Shown piece by piece: positions 18,002 to 28,322 of a stretch of DNA of 64,000 nucleotides. Numbering within the stretch: the first letter of the stretch is position 1; each line of letters starts with the position of its first letter. The DNA comes from Scardovia inopinata JCM 12537 (GTDB taxonomy: Bacteria > Actinomycetota > Actinomycetes > Actinomycetales > Bifidobacteriaceae). The stretch covers positions 806,001 to 870,000 of the forward strand of contig NZ_AP012334.1 in assembly GCF_001042695.1 (NCBI RefSeq), in the 5' to 3' direction. Under the pieces are notes generated by a model that searched no databases, had not been told where the DNA came from, and worked only from the letters and a program-made list of their open reading frames with translations. The position numbers were made by a program, and so were the translations under genes.

Positions 18002-20983
18002 ATGACGGCTGTAATTGAGCACAATACTCATAAAATGCGGATTGCTCCCGGTGCTGTTATCCAGACCTTGGATGAGCTGCCGGCAGACCGAAAAATCGTC
18101 ATTCAGGGGGCCAGGGAACATAATCTGAAAAATGTTGATTTGGCTATTCCCCGTAATCAGATGGTTGTTTTTACCGGCCTGTCTGGTTCAGGGAAATCAT
18201 CCTTGGCTTTTGACACCCTTTTCGCAGAAGGCCAGCGGCGGTATGTAGAATCTCTGTCCGCTTATGCTAGGCAATTCCTGGGCCAGATGGACAAGCCTGA
18301 TGTCGATTTTATTGAAGGCCTCAGTCCGGCTGTCTCCATTGATCAGAAGACCACCAACCGCAATCCTCGGTCCACAGTGGGAACCGTTACGGAGATATAC
18401 GATTATCTTCGTTTGCTTTTTGCCCGTGTTGGGGTCCCACACTGCCCGGTGTGTGGGGAAGAAGTGAGGGCTCAGAGCGCTCAACAGATTGTTGATACCC
18501 TTCTGAAATTACCGGAACGCACTAGATTTCAGATTCTGGCTCCGGTTGCCAGAGGTCGTAAGGGAGAATTCGTTGAAACTCTGGAAACTCTGCGGTCCGA
18601 CGGCTATGCCCGTGCCATTATTGACGGCAGGCTGTGCTCCCTGTCCGATACTATCAAGCTGACCAAGCAAAAGAAGCACACCATTGAAGTAGTAGTCGAT
18701 CGTCTGGTTATGAAAGAAGGAATCCGCCAGCGTCTGAATGATTCTGTGGAGACAGCCCTCAAACTGGGCACAGGGATCTTGGTCATTGATTATGTCGACA
18801 AAAAAGAGGATGATCCCCAGCGCAGGCAGCCTTTTTCAGAAAAGCGCAGCTGCCCTAACGGACACGAGCTGGAACTGGATGAAATCGAGCCCAGAACTTT
18901 TTCCTTCAACGCTCCCTACGGGGCCTGCCCTGAATGCACTGGTCTAGGTTACAAGCTGGAAATAGATCCTGACCTAGTGGTGCCTGACCCGGATAAATCC
19001 CTGCAGGAGGGGGCTATTGAACCCTGGAGCACCTCCAAAACGCAGATGAGTTATTACGGTCACCTGTTGGAGGGGTTGTCTCAAGAGATGGATTTTTCTA
19101 TGACAGATTCCTGGAAGAATCTGCCGGCAAAAGTTCAGGAAGCAATTCTTTACGGACACAACTTCACGGTAAAAGTGGCCTACCGGAACCGCTGGGGACG
19201 AATGCGGGAATACTCTACCGGCTTCGAGGGAGTGGTCCGTACCCTGATGCGCAAGCATGATGAGACTGATTCTGACGCCATGAAGCAGTATTACGAAGCC
19301 TATATGAGGGAAGTCCCCTGCAAGGTCTGCCATGGAAAAAGATTGAAAAACGAGGTTTTGGCTGTAACCATAAAGGGCCAGTCTATTATTGATCTTTGCG
19401 ATATACCTGTCTCTCAATGTGGTCGCTGGATGCAGGACCTGACTCTTGAAGGAGCCGCAGCCCGTATTGCTCAGGAAGTCTTGAAGGAAATCAGAGCCCG
19501 TCTTGCCTTTCTCAACGATGTGGGACTGAGTTATTTGACCCTGTCCCGGGCAGCAGCAACCCTGTCAGGGGGCGAGGCCCAGAGAATTAGGCTCGCTACC
19601 CAGATTGGCTCCGGCCTGGTGGGAGTTATGTATGTACTGGATGAGCCTTCTATTGGTCTGCACCAAAGAGATAATCAGAGGCTGATTCGGACCCTTCATA
19701 ATCTGAGAGATTTGGGCAACACCCTGATTGTGGTAGAACATGACCAGGAAACTATTGAAACTGCAGATTGGCTGGTTGACATTGGGCCAGGAGCAGGCGA
19801 GCACGGGGGAGAGGTTGTATACTCAGGGAAAGCTTCCGGTCTTGTCAAAGCTCAGCGGTCTGTGACCGGAGACTATATCAGTGGACGCAAATCTATTCCC
19901 CTTCCAACCAGGAGGAGAAAAGTGACAGCTTCTTCCAGGAAGCTTACCCTTGTTGGGGCAAGAGAAAATAACCTGCAGAATCTCACTGTTGACTTTCCTC
20001 TGGGAGTTATGACAGCCGTTACCGGGGTATCTGGCTCAGGCAAGTCAACCCTGATCAACCAGATCCTTTATCCTGTTTTGGCTGATAAGCTCAACGGGGC
20101 AAGGATTGTCCCCGGAAAGCATACCAGGGTAGAAGGGGTTGACCAGCTGAAGAAGGTCATCCATGTGGATCAGAATCCGATCGGCCGAACTCCCCGGTCT
20201 AATCCTGCTACATACACTGGAGTCTGGGATAAGATCCGTCAGCTCTTCGCCAAGACTCCGGAAGCACAGGTCCGGGGCTATGGGCCAGGCCGGTTTTCTT
20301 TCAACGTCAAGGGAGGCCGATGCGAAGCCTGCCACGGGGATGGAACGTTGAAGATTGAGATGAACTTCCTGCCTGACGTCTATGTGGACTGCGAAGTCTG
20401 TCATGGAAAGCGCTATAACAGAGAAACCCTGGAAGTGCAGTATAAAGGGAAAACTGTGTCTGATGTCCTGGATATGCCTATTGAGCAGGCGGCTCAATTC
20501 TTCAAGGCTTATCCCCCCATCGCCCGGTATCTTGATACCCTGGTTGATGTAGGTCTGGGCTATATCCGCCTGGGGCAGCCTGCTCCTACTTTGTCCGGAG
20601 GGGAAAGTCAGAGAGTTAAGCTGGCAACAGAGCTGCATAAGCGGTCTGACGGCCGGACTATTTACATTCTGGATGAGCCCACTACCGGTCTTCACTTTGA
20701 AGATGTCAACAAACTACTGACTGTTCTTCAGGGATTGGTAGACAAGGGGAATACGGTTATCGTCATAGAGCATAATCTGGATGTGATAAAGAGTGCAGAC
20801 TGGATTATCGATCTGGGCCCCGAAGGGGGAGATGGAGGCGGCACTATTGTTGCCCAGGGAACACCGGAAGAGGTTGCTCAGAATGAAAAAAGCTGGACAG
20901 GCCGCTATCTGCGCGATATGCTGAAGACTCCACCTGCTGGTAAAAGCAGGAAAAAGAAAGGAAATACAGGCAGTACATCATGA
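18002..20983 (+). CDS. uvrA: Excinuclease ABC subunit A
   Basis: UvrA finds DNA damage in nucleotide excision repair and loads UvrB. The 993-residue protein has two ABC modules: Walker [13 protein letters not shown] and [10 protein letters not shown], signatures [12 protein letters not shown] and [12 protein letters not shown], and Walker B in LDEPSIGLH and LDEPTTGLH. Zinc-binding CxxC pairs are visible at CPVC, CPECTG, CKVC and in [14 protein letters not shown]. The ATG at 18002 has a GGTGAGGTG site. The stop overlaps uvrC by 4 bp; uvrB is not in the window. Confidence 0.97.
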   Translation: MTAVIEHNTHKMRIAPGAVIQTLDELPADRKIVIQGAREHNLKNVDLAIPRNQMVVFTGLSGSGKSSLAFDTLFAEGQRRYVESLSAYARQFLGQMDKPDVDFIEGLSPAVSIDQKTTNRNPRSTVGTVTEIYDYLRLLFARVGVPHCPVCGEEVRAQSAQQIVDTLLKLPERTRFQILAPVARGRKGEFVETLETLRSDGYARAIIDGRLCSLSDTIKLTKQKKHTIEVVVDRLVMKEGIRQRLNDSVETALKLGTGILVIDYVDKKEDDPQRRQPFSEKRSCPNGHELELDEIEPRTFSFNAPYGACPECTGLGYKLEIDPDLVVPDPDKSLQEGAIEPWSTSKTQMSYYGHLLEGLSQEMDFSMTDSWKNLPAKVQEAILYGHNFTVKVAYRNRWGRMREYSTGFEGVVRTLMRKHDETDSDAMKQYYEAYMREVPCKVCHGKRLKNEVLAVTIKGQSIIDLCDIPVSQCGRWMQDLTLEGAAARIAQEVLKEIRARLAFLNDVGLSYLTLSRAAATLSGGEAQRIRLATQIGSGLVGVMYVLDEPSIGLHQRDNQRLIRTLHNLRDLGNTLIVVEHDQETIETADWLVDIGPGAGEHGGEVVYSGKASGLVKAQRSVTGDYISGRKSIPLPTRRRKVTASSRKLTLVGARENNLQNLTVDFPLGVMTAVTGVSGSGKSTLINQILYPVLADKLNGARIVPGKHTRVEGVDQLKKVIHVDQNPIGRTPRSNPATYTGVWDKIRQLFAKTPEAQVRGYGPGRFSFNVKGGRCEACHGDGTLKIEMNFLPDVYVDCEVCHGKRYNRETLEVQYKGKTVSDVLDMPIEQAAQFFKAYPPIARYLDTLVDVGLGYIRLGQPAPTLSGGESQRVKLATELHKRSDGRTIYILDEPTTGLHFEDVNKLLTVLQGLVDKGNTVIVIEHNLDVIKSADWIIDLGPEGGDGGGTIVAQGTPEEVAQNEKSWTGRYLRDMLKTPPAGKSRKKKGNTGSTS

Positions 20984-23307
20984 GCACGCAGGGATTCCGA
21001 CCGGTTTCCCCGGTTTCCTCGGTTTCTGGCGCCGAGAAGGCCAGGGGAGTCAACAAGAACGGTGCCCCCCTCCTGGGGGACAGTCGGGACCTCTTCCGGC
21101 CCAAAACATCAGATATTCCAGCTCAGCCTGGTGTCTACAAGTGGCGGGATGCTAACGGCCGGGTAATTTATGTAGGCAAGGCTAAGAATCTGCGCAATCG
21201 GCTGAGCAATTATTTTCAGCCTCTGAACAGGCTTCACCCCCGGACCCAGTCCATGGTTCTGATTGCCCGCAGCCTGGAATGGACCCTGGTAGGTACTGAA
21301 CTGGAATCGTTGACTCTGGAGTACACCTGGATCAAGGAATTCGATCCTCGTTTTAATGTTGTCTTCCGCGATGATAAGACGTATCCCTATTTGGCTATAT
21401 CCATAGGTGATGAGGTCCCCCGCATTTGGGTGACCAGAAATCGAAATAAGCGGGGGACCCGGTATTTTGGTCCCTATGCCAAGGTGTGGAATATGAGGCA
21501 CGCCCTTGACTCCCTGCTGAATGCATACCCAGTGAGAACATGCACGCAGTCAGTTTTTCACAAGGCTCAAGTAACGGGACGACCCTGTTTGCTGGCTTAT
21601 ATTGGCAAATGTTCTGCCCCTTGTGTAGGACGGATTTCCCTGGAAGATCATCGGGCTATGTGCGAACAGGTAGTGGGCATTCTCACTGGCCGCTTGGGCC
21701 CTTCCTATGCCAAAAAGCTTACAGCGGATATGAAGCAGGCCAGTGCAGACCTCGATTTTGAGCGAGCTGCCCGGCTCAGAGATCAGATATCTGCTCTTTC
21801 TTCCGTATTAGAGCAAAATTCTGTTGTTTTTGACACTGATGTCGATGCTGATATTTTTGGTCTGGCTTCCGATGAACTGGAGGCCAGTGTTCACTGTTTC
21901 TTTGTCAGGGCAGGAACAATCAGGGGAGAGCGCAGCTGGAGCGTGGAACGAGTGGAAGATATTGACGACAGCCAGCTGATGGCTGATCTGATTTCACAGG
22001 TGTATTCCGACCTGATGGAAGAAAATAAACGGGAGGAAGGGGTATCTATTGCTGTCTCCACCAGCAGGGATGCCCTGGCGCCCAGTCAGCAGGTTACCGC
22101 AGACGATGCAAGGTCGCGGGCTCAGGCTACCAGGCGGAGACGCAGCAGGCAGGAGGAGACTGGCAGGGATGATCTTTTGTCTCCTATATCAGCCGTTCCC
22201 CGGGAAGTCATTCTTCCTGTGAAGCCTGACCGTCCAGAGGAACTGGAGGAATGGCTCACTTCTCTGAGGGGATCAGCTGTGTCTATTACTACTGCCAGCA
22301 GGGGAGAGAAAAAGACCCTGATGGATCGAGCTCTGACTAATGCTCAGCAGTCCTTAGCCAGACTCAAAGCGAGCAGAATGACCGATATTGGAATGAGGAC
22401 CCAGGCTTTGAATGACATTGCCCAGGCACTGGATCTGGCTGAAGCTCCCCTGCGCATAGAATGTTATGATATTTCCAATGCTTCAGGCGGAGGGTATCAG
22501 GTTGCATCTATGGTTGTTTTTGAAGATGGGATGGCAAAAAAGAGCCAGTACCGGCATTTTGCCATTCGCGGCGCCGACGGGCAGGGAGCCCTGGATGATA
22601 CCTCAGCCTTATACGAAACCTTGACCCGACGCTTTAAGCATGGCAATGTGGCCGGGGATTCAGGCCAGAGCATGGAAGACGAGAAAAGATCCCAGACTCT
22701 GCTTTCCTCGCAGTCCTTAGACCATAGGCAAGAGGCTCAGGCATCCGGGTCTGCCTCGGCTGCGACCCGCCGTCATTTTGCCTATAAGCCTAATTTGATT
22801 GTCGTCGATGGTGGTCTGCCTCAGGTTAATGCCGCTGCACAGGCTTTGGAAGACCTAGGAATTACTGATGTTCATGTTTGTGGCCTGGCCAAGAAATTAG
22901 AAGAAATCTGGCTTCCGCATGAAGAATACCCGCTTATTATGAAGAGGCAAAGCGAGGGCATGTACCTGATGCAGAGGGTGAGGGATGAATCACACCGTTT
23001 TGCCATCACTTATCATAGGAAAAAACGAAGCAAGGGATCTCTTCGTTCAGCTTTGGATAGCATCGAAGGCATAGGTTTGTCCTACCAGAAACGGCTACTT
23101 AATCATTTTGGCTCTGTAAAAGCCATGAGACAGGCAACAGTGCAAGAGCTTCAGGAAGTCAGGGGAGTAGGGGCCAAGAAGGCTGAAGCCATCTATCAGT
23201 CTCTCCATCCGATACAAGACCAATCAGATACCAGGGTTGCGGCTAAGCTAGGGAATGATTCCCCTCACCTTACAGAATTTGTTTCCCAAGGAAGTAACAA
23301 GGAGTAA
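20980..23307 (+). CDS. uvrC: Excinuclease ABC subunit C
   Basis: UvrC makes the two incisions around a lesion. The GIY-YIG nuclease is at the N-terminus ([20 protein letters not shown] near residue 50), followed by a UVR helix pair (near residue 255), the RNase H-like nuclease ([11 protein letters not shown] and VVDGGLPQV) and a C-terminal double HhH ([17 protein letters not shown]). At 775 residues it is longer than the ~610 of E. coli. Extra length is an N-terminal tail of ~45 residues and low-complexity insertions near residues 365-410 and 565-600. It overlaps uvrA by 4 bp. Confidence 0.96.
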   Translation: MSTQGFRPVSPVSSVSGAEKARGVNKNGAPLLGDSRDLFRPKTSDIPAQPGVYKWRDANGRVIYVGKAKNLRNRLSNYFQPLNRLHPRTQSMVLIARSLEWTLVGTELESLTLEYTWIKEFDPRFNVVFRDDKTYPYLAISIGDEVPRIWVTRNRNKRGTRYFGPYAKVWNMRHALDSLLNAYPVRTCTQSVFHKAQVTGRPCLLAYIGKCSAPCVGRISLEDHRAMCEQVVGILTGRLGPSYAKKLTADMKQASADLDFERAARLRDQISALSSVLEQNSVVFDTDVDADIFGLASDELEASVHCFFVRAGTIRGERSWSVERVEDIDDSQLMADLISQVYSDLMEENKREEGVSIAVSTSRDALAPSQQVTADDARSRAQATRRRRSRQEETGRDDLLSPISAVPREVILPVKPDRPEELEEWLTSLRGSAVSITTASRGEKKTLMDRALTNAQQSLARLKASRMTDIGMRTQALNDIAQALDLAEAPLRIECYDISNASGGGYQVASMVVFEDGMAKKSQYRHFAIRGADGQGALDDTSALYETLTRRFKHGNVAGDSGQSMEDEKRSQTLLSSQSLDHRQEAQASGSASAATRRHFAYKPNLIVVDGGLPQVNAAAQALEDLGITDVHVCGLAKKLEEIWLPHEEYPLIMKRQSEGMYLMQRVRDESHRFAITYHRKKRSKGSLRSALDSIEGIGLSYQKRLLNHFGSVKAMRQATVQELQEVRGVGAKKAEAIYQSLHPIQDQSDTRVAAKLGNDSPHLTEFVSQGSNKE

Positions 23308-23313
23308 ATAGAG

Positions 23314-24243
23314 ATGTCTGACCAAGTTGAATGCGGCAAACCCAGCCCCAAGGATATTTTTGAAGTACTCCTGATTACGGGTATGTCCGGGGCTGGCAGA
23401 ACTCATGCAGCTGATTGTGTGGAAGATATTGGCTGGTATGTGGTGGATAATATGCCCCCCAAATTCCTCATTCCCATGGTCGATATGATGACTACTTCCG
23501 GAGCTCAGGTTCATAAGCTGGCTGCCGTCATTGATGTCAGATCCCGAGATTATTTTGAAGATTTGGCTGAGGTTATCAGTCATCTGGATGATTTAGGGGT
23601 TAAAACCAGGATACTTTTCTTGGATGCCTCGGACCCCGAACTGATCAAGCGCTATGAAAGCGTTCGTCGTCCTCATCCTTTGCAAAAAGGCCGCCGGCTG
23701 ATAGATGGCATACATGAGGAAAGGGATCTGCTCTCTTCCCTCAAGGAGCGGTCAGATATTGTGATCGATACCACAGGGATGAGCATTCATCAGCTGTCGA
23801 CTCAGATTTATGAGAATTTGGTTGGATCTGGAGCTTCTACTGTCAAGGTGCATATTTTCAGTTTTGGATTTAAACATGGGACTCCTACTGATGCTGATTT
23901 CATTGTGGATGTTCGCTTTCTGCCAAATCCCTATTGGATTCCCAACCTGCGCAACCTGAATGGAAAAGACAAAGAGGTTAGTGATTATGTTCTGAACAGT
24001 GAAGGGGCAAAGGACTTCCTTGATTCCTATCTCAGGGCCCTTCTCATTGCCATTGAAGGTTATTCCCGTGAAGATAAACACTTTGTCACCATTGGGGTGG
24101 GCTGCACGGGGGGACAACATCGGTCTGTGGCGGTAAGCGAGGAAATGGCCCGCCGCCTGCGCGATCAGGGGATTGACGTAACTGTCTCTGCCCGGGAATT
24201 GGATAAAGCAGGAATTAATTCCGCTGGCGGGGAAAAGAACTGA
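23314..24243 (+). CDS. rapZ: RNase adapter/nucleotide-binding protein RapZ
   Basis: A RapZ/YvcJ-type P-loop protein of 309 residues. Walker A is GMSGAGRT near residue 24, followed by the family motif VVDNMPP. The C-terminal domain has the GCTGGQHRSV signature near residue 268. In E. coli it controls GlmS level through small RNAs; in Gram-positives its role is less clear. It follows uvrC by 6 bp. In many Actinobacteria yvcK lies between rapZ and whiA, but here the 197-bp gap holds no gene. Confidence 0.93.
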   Translation: MSDQVECGKPSPKDIFEVLLITGMSGAGRTHAADCVEDIGWYVVDNMPPKFLIPMVDMMTTSGAQVHKLAAVIDVRSRDYFEDLAEVISHLDDLGVKTRILFLDASDPELIKRYESVRRPHPLQKGRRLIDGIHEERDLLSSLKERSDIVIDTTGMSIHQLSTQIYENLVGSGASTVKVHIFSFGFKHGTPTDADFIVDVRFLPNPYWIPNLRNLNGKDKEVSDYVLNSEGAKDFLDSYLRALLIAIEGYSREDKHFVTIGVGCTGGQHRSVAVSEEMARRLRDQGIDVTVSARELDKAGINSAGGEKN

Positions 24244-24440
24244 GCTCTTGTTCGCCTGGTAACGTTACAATGGCAGAGTTTGGATTGAGACTTTATACCT
24301 GCTGAAGATGGCGTGTTAGTAGGCGTGTTGGGCGTGTCGCCTTCAGGTGGAAATAGGGTAAATCAAGGCACAGGAGGCCTCCGGACCAGCCGGGGGTTTC
24401 ATATGAAGGAACATGGTAGGTCATAATTAAGGGAGGACTC
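24244..24440 (+). promoter_or_regulatory. Intergenic leader of whiA with imperfect hairpins
   Basis: This 197-bp gap starts with a palindromic GGTAACGTTACA segment (near 24259) and contains three copies of GGCGTGTT-like words (24312-24338) flanked by complementary ends (CTGAAG near 24302 and CTTCAG near 24341). An AAGGGAGGA ribosome site precedes the TTG start of whiA. A promoter is likely but no clear hexamer pair stands out. Confidence 0.3.
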
Positions 24441-25397
24441 TTGGCACTGGTTGACGAGGTCAAGAACGAATTAGCAGGAATCACAGACGACGCTGTCAGC
24501 ATCAAAAAAGCTCAAGCGTCTGCTATGATCCGCTTTGGCGGGGGCTTGCGAACCCTGCAAAGGCATGTCATCGTGATTACCCAATTTTCCAATGCCCAGT
24601 CAGCCAAGTGGCTTCAAAATACCATCCGCACTGTCTATGGTCATGAAGCGGAACTGGTTCAGACAATTCGTGAACTTCCCAAGGGATCAGTGAACTGGTA
24701 TTCAGTTCGTGTCTTTCGTTCCGGCGGCGCTCTGGCTCTTCAGTCCGGTATGCTTGACCGCCGTCGCCGTCCCGTTAAAGGTTTGCCTGATGAGATCATC
24801 CAGGGCAATATCGCCCAGGTTAAGGCTGCCTGGAGGGGGGCCTTCCTCTCCCGCGGTGTTCTGTCTGAACCTGGCCGGGCTCCTTACTTGGAAATTATGT
24901 GCCCCAGCGTAGAGGCAGCTGAAGATCTGGTTTATATGGCTCGCAGGCTGGGCATTTCCGCCTCCCAGCGAAAAGTCATGAGCTCGGTGAGAGTTACCCT
25001 CCGGGATGCCGACGTGATTGAACGCATGCTTATTCTGATGGGTGCTGACTACACGGCCCGGGAATGGAGCGGAAAGCATTTGGACAGCGAAGCCAGGGGA
25101 AAGGCGAATCGTCTTGCCAACTTCGATGATGCCAATATGCGTCGAAGTGCAAAAGCTGCCGTGGAGGCAAGCGAAAAAGTAACCCGAGCTTTTGAGATCC
25201 TGGGCGATGATATTCCTGAAAATTTGCGGGCAGCTGGTCAGCTTCGCCTGGATCACCGGGAAGCCAGCCTGGAAGAATTAGGCCGCCTGGCCGATCCACC
25301 TATCACCAAGGATGCTATTGCCGGCCGCATTCGCCGGCTCCTGCAGCTGTCCAACAAGGTAGAAAAACAGAGAGCCCTGTCTCAAAAAAATATGTAA
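24441..25397 (+). CDS. whiA: DNA-binding protein WhiA
   Basis: WhiA has a homing-endonuclease-like (LAGLIDADG) N-terminal fold and a C-terminal helix-turn-helix. It controls sporulation and cell division in Streptomyces; in non-sporulating Actinobacteria and Firmicutes it is linked to cell division. The 318 residues match the family. The HTH is in [20 protein letters not shown] near residue 275 and the following RIRRLLQL. The TTG start is chosen because AAGGGAGGA lies upstream. A terminator separates it from pgk. Confidence 0.95.
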   Translation: MALVDEVKNELAGITDDAVSIKKAQASAMIRFGGGLRTLQRHVIVITQFSNAQSAKWLQNTIRTVYGHEAELVQTIRELPKGSVNWYSVRVFRSGGALALQSGMLDRRRRPVKGLPDEIIQGNIAQVKAAWRGAFLSRGVLSEPGRAPYLEIMCPSVEAAEDLVYMARRLGISASQRKVMSSVRVTLRDADVIERMLILMGADYTAREWSGKHLDSEARGKANRLANFDDANMRRSAKAAVEASEKVTRAFEILGDDIPENLRAAGQLRLDHREASLEELGRLADPPITKDAIAGRIRRLLQLSNKVEKQRALSQKNM

Positions 25398-25467
25398 AGA
25401 GCACGTCCCCTCTCACTTTTTCAAGGGCACTCCCTGAGGTAGAATAAAAAGGTCACATTCAGGGAAG

Positions 25468-25490
25468 ACGGCGTTTTTACGCCGTTTTTC
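25468..25490 (+). terminator. Rho-independent terminator after whiA
   Basis: A 7-bp perfect stem (ACGGCGT/ACGCCGT) with a TTTT loop is followed by TTTTC. It lies 70 bp after whiA and 26 bp before pgk, so pgk needs its own promoter or depends on readthrough. Confidence 0.8.
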
Positions 25491-25515
25491 TTCTGTCGTC
25501 ATAAGAAAGGATATT

Positions 25516-26712
25516 ATGAAGACACTTAATGATTTGGGAAATTTGGCCGGTAAGCGTGTCTTGGTCCGTGCTGATTTCAACGTTCCTCTGGACGGCACCA
25601 CAATCACCGATGATGGACGTATTCGTGCTGCCCTCCCCACCATCAATAAACTGCGGCAAGATGGGGCTAAAGTCATTGTTATGGCTCATTTGGGCAGGCC
25701 TAAGGGGAAGGTCGTTCCTGACCTGTCTCTGGCTCCGGTTGCAACCCGTCTGGGGCAGCTCCTGAATACTCCTGTTACCCTGGCTGCAGATACCTATGGC
25801 CCTGATGCCCAGGCCAAGGTTGCTGCTATGAAAGACGGCGACGTTGTTCTTTTGGAGAACGTCCGTTTTAATCCTGAAGAAACCAGCAAGGATGCGGCTG
25901 AACGGTCAGCTTATGCCCAGAAGATTGCTCAGCTGGGTGATGTCTTTGTTTCTGATGGCTTTGGCGTTGTCCATCGTGCCCAGGGTTCTGATTACGATGT
26001 GGCTGCGGATCTACCATCAGCAGCAGGCCTTTTGGTAGAGAAAGAAGTTGCAGCCCTGTCTAAGGCTACAGAGAATCCAGAGCGTCCTTTTACCGTTGTT
26101 TTAGGCGGTTCTAAGGTTTCTGATAAGTTGGGCGTTATCTCTAACCTGCTCGATAAGGCCAACCGCCTGGTCATCGGGGGAGGCATGGTCTTCACCTTCC
26201 TTAAAGCCTTGGGCTACGAGACCGGTACTTCTCTGCTGGAAGAGGATATGGTTGATCAGGCTAAGGAATATCTGGAAACCGCTAAGAAAAATAATGTCGA
26301 GATTGTTCTTCCTGTAGATATTGTTGCTGCCGATACCTTCGCGGCAGATTCACCTTACCAGGTTGTTTCTGCTGATCAAATTCCTGCAGACAAGATGGGA
26401 CTCGATATTGGACCACAGTCTCAGAAGCTCTTCCACGACAAGATTGTCGATTCCAAGACTGTTGTCTGGAATGGACCTATGGGAGTATTTGAATTCCCCG
26501 AGTTCGCCAAAGGAACCGCAGCTGTTGCTCAGGGTCTGATTGATGCTACCAAGGCTGGAGCTTTCACCATTGTTGGCGGAGGAGACTCTGCTGCTGCTGT
26601 ACGTCGCCTAGGCTTCAATGAGGCAGGATTCTCCCACATTTCCACCGGAGGCGGTGCCTCCCTGGAATTCCTGGAAGGCAAGACTCTTCCTGGCCTGAGT
26701 GTCCTGGAGTAA
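25516..26712 (+). CDS. pgk: Phosphoglycerate kinase
   Basis: It makes ATP from 1,3-bisphosphoglycerate in the lower glycolytic part of the bifid shunt. The 398-residue protein has the substrate motif [13 protein letters not shown] near the start, AHLGRPKG, and the nucleotide site [11 protein letters not shown] and [13 protein letters not shown] near the end. The ATG follows AGAAAGGA. The strong codon bias and surrounding terminators fit a highly expressed gene. Confidence 0.98.
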   Translation: MKTLNDLGNLAGKRVLVRADFNVPLDGTTITDDGRIRAALPTINKLRQDGAKVIVMAHLGRPKGKVVPDLSLAPVATRLGQLLNTPVTLAADTYGPDAQAKVAAMKDGDVVLLENVRFNPEETSKDAAERSAYAQKIAQLGDVFVSDGFGVVHRAQGSDYDVAADLPSAAGLLVEKEVAALSKATENPERPFTVVLGGSKVSDKLGVISNLLDKANRLVIGGGMVFTFLKALGYETGTSLLEEDMVDQAKEYLETAKKNNVEIVLPVDIVAADTFAADSPYQVVSADQIPADKMGLDIGPQSQKLFHDKIVDSKTVVWNGPMGVFEFPEFAKGTAAVAQGLIDATKAGAFTIVGGGDSAAAVRRLGFNEAGFSHISTGGGASLEFLEGKTLPGLSVLE

Positions 26713-26732
26713 AAGTTTCTGATCAGAGAAAT

Positions 26733-26806
26733 AACCTGCTTTATTTCGGCTGCTGATAGGCTTTGTAAGGCTTTGTAAGCGGCAGCCATTATAAAGCAGG
26801 TTTTTC
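26733..26806 (+). terminator. Terminator after pgk, with internal tandem repeat
   Basis: AACCTGCTTTAT (26733) pairs perfectly with ATAAAGCAGGTT (26791), and an inner GGCTGCTG/CGGCAGCC pairing extends the stem; TTTTTC follows. The loop contains GGCTTTGTAA twice in tandem. Confidence 0.85.
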
Positions 26807-26903
26807 ATAAACAATTCGTTGCCACATATACTTACTTATTGTTTATACTTATAGCTTTGTATGCTTGTCATTCTTCATATAACTACCATCTGTTGGGGGT
26901 CCT

Positions 26904-27707
26904 ATGCGCACGCCTGTTGTTGCCGGTAATTGGAAGATGAATTTGGATCATCTGGAAGCCACCTATTTTGTGCAAAAACTTGCCTGGCTTCTGCGCGATG
27001 CTCATTTTGATTATTCATCCTGTCAGGTAGTTATTACCCCTCCTTTCACTTCGATTCGGAGCGTACAGGTTTTAGTTGAGGCCGATCAACTTCCTATCTC
27101 CTATGGAGCTCAAACGGTTTCAGTGACCTCTCAGGGAGCCTTCACCGGTGATGTATCGGCTGATATGTTGGCTCAGCTGGGTTGTACTTACGTTCTGGTG
27201 GGGCATTCCGAGAGGCGCAAGTATCATCCGGATGATGATGCCAACCTGGTTGATCAGGTCAGGGCGGTTTTGGCAGCCGGTATGCATCCCATTCTCTGCG
27301 TAGGGGAGGGCATAACCGAGCGACGCCGGGGGATTGAGCTTAATTATGCTGTAGGTCAGGTTGATGATATTACTCGAGATCTAGGCAAAGAAGAAGCTGA
27401 GCAGATGCTGGTTGCTTATGAACCAGTCTGGGCTATTGGCACCGGTCTGGTAGCTACAGCCCAGGCAGCACAAGATGCCGCTAAAGCTATCAGGGATCAT
27501 TTTCAGAAAGTTTATGGCGCCTCGATTGCTCAAACAGTTCCCATCTTATACGGAGGATCTGTTACCTCTCAGAACGCTATGGATCTGATGAACCAGGCAC
27601 ATGATGTGGACGGTTTTCTGGTGGGAGGAGCTTCCCTGGACCCGGAAGAATTCTCTAAAATTATTCGGCTGACCCAAAAAGCTGCCAGGGTTCGAGCTGG
27701 TCGGTAA
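26904..27707 (+). CDS. tpiA: Triosephosphate isomerase
   Basis: It interconverts dihydroxyacetone phosphate and glyceraldehyde 3-phosphate. Catalytic residues are visible: Lys in NWKMN, His in VGHSERR and Glu in VAYEPVWAIGTG; the phosphate loop is LYGGSV. Length 267 residues is normal. The ATG follows GGGGGTCC. The 94 bp upstream is AT-rich and has promoter-like sequence (TTGCCA near 26819, TATACT near 26844), though the spacing of 19 nt is long. Confidence 0.97.
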   Translation: MRTPVVAGNWKMNLDHLEATYFVQKLAWLLRDAHFDYSSCQVVITPPFTSIRSVQVLVEADQLPISYGAQTVSVTSQGAFTGDVSADMLAQLGCTYVLVGHSERRKYHPDDDANLVDQVRAVLAAGMHPILCVGEGITERRRGIELNYAVGQVDDITRDLGKEEAEQMLVAYEPVWAIGTGLVATAQAAQDAAKAIRDHFQKVYGASIAQTVPILYGGSVTSQNAMDLMNQAHDVDGFLVGGASLDPEEFSKIIRLTQKAARVRAGR

Positions 27708-27772
27708 ACACGTCGAAATCTTCCTGTACGTGGTGTATATTACTAAAGGTACCTGTTTGAAAGGAATTGAGT

Positions 27773-28021
27773 ATGCACGCTCTTAAAATCACGCTCGAAG
27801 TTATCGTGGTGATTCTCAGTCTTATCCTCACTATGCTGATTCTTATGCATAGGGGCAAGGGAGGCGGCCTGTCAGATATGTTTGGCGGCGGCATTACTCA
27901 GAACGCTGGTACTTCCGGTGTCGCAGAAAAGAATTTGAACCGCATAACCGTTATTGTTACCCTGATCTGGGTTGCTATTATTATTGGGCTTGATTTTATG
28001 GCAAAATACAATCTGGGCTGA
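27773..28021 (+). CDS. secG: Preprotein translocase subunit SecG
   Basis: An 82-residue SecYEG channel subunit with two membrane segments (residues ~4-22 and ~55-75) joined by the Gly-rich loop GKGGGLSDMFGGG, the family hallmark. I chose ATG 27773 because AAGGAA lies 6 nt upstream; a TTG two codons earlier is also open. The gene ends before a strong terminator. Confidence 0.95.
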   Translation: MHALKITLEVIVVILSLILTMLILMHRGKGGGLSDMFGGGITQNAGTSGVAEKNLNRITVIVTLIWVAIIIGLDFMAKYNLG

Positions 28022-28050
28022 GTAACCGTCCAGGTTGCAAGTCACACAGT

Positions 28051-28080
28051 GGAGGAATCAGAATGATTCCTCCTTTTTCT
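28051..28080 (+). terminator. Strong terminator after secG
   Basis: A 10-bp perfect stem (GGAGGAATCA/TGATTCCTCC) with a GAA loop is followed by TTTTTCTTT. It lies 30 bp after the secG stop. Confidence 0.9.
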
Positions 28081-28121
28081 TTACTTCATTTCCTTTACTT
28101 CATTTCCTTTACTTCATTTCT
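28080..28121. repeat. Three tandem copies of a 14-bp unit
   Basis: TTTACTTCATTTCC is repeated three times (28080, 28094, 28108), the last copy with one change at its end. It lies in the 301-bp gap between secG and tal, directly after the secG terminator. The rest of this gap holds the tal terminator and no gene. Confidence 0.85.
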
Positions 28122-28206
28122 CTATCTTTCTTTCTTCAGCCCTCTTGGTAGGGCAAGCCAGGGGCGCGAGCCAGATTTTTTAGCTGCCTTACTAAGTAGG
28201 CATAAA

Positions 28207-28256
28207 AAGATCCCTGTCACCTTTGCAGCGGCGAACTGCTCAGTGACAGGGATCTT
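28207..28256 (-). terminator. Terminator of the transaldolase gene
   Basis: A 14-bp perfect stem (AAGATCCCTGTCAC/GTGACAGGGATCTT) with a 22-nt loop. Read on the minus strand it is followed by TTTTTATG. It lies 67 bp after the tal stop; on the plus strand a shorter GTTTT follows, so it may stop transcription from both sides. Confidence 0.85.
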
Positions 28257-28322
28257 GTTTTATATAAGTCGCCTAGGGATTTATACGAGAGAATCAAATC
28301 CCCAGGCTAAATTGGGCCAGAA

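Noticed and set aside
28139-28200. Possible small gene in the secG-tal gap
   Set aside because: A frame from 28063 is open but is made of the tandem repeat and terminator sequences and has no sensible composition.
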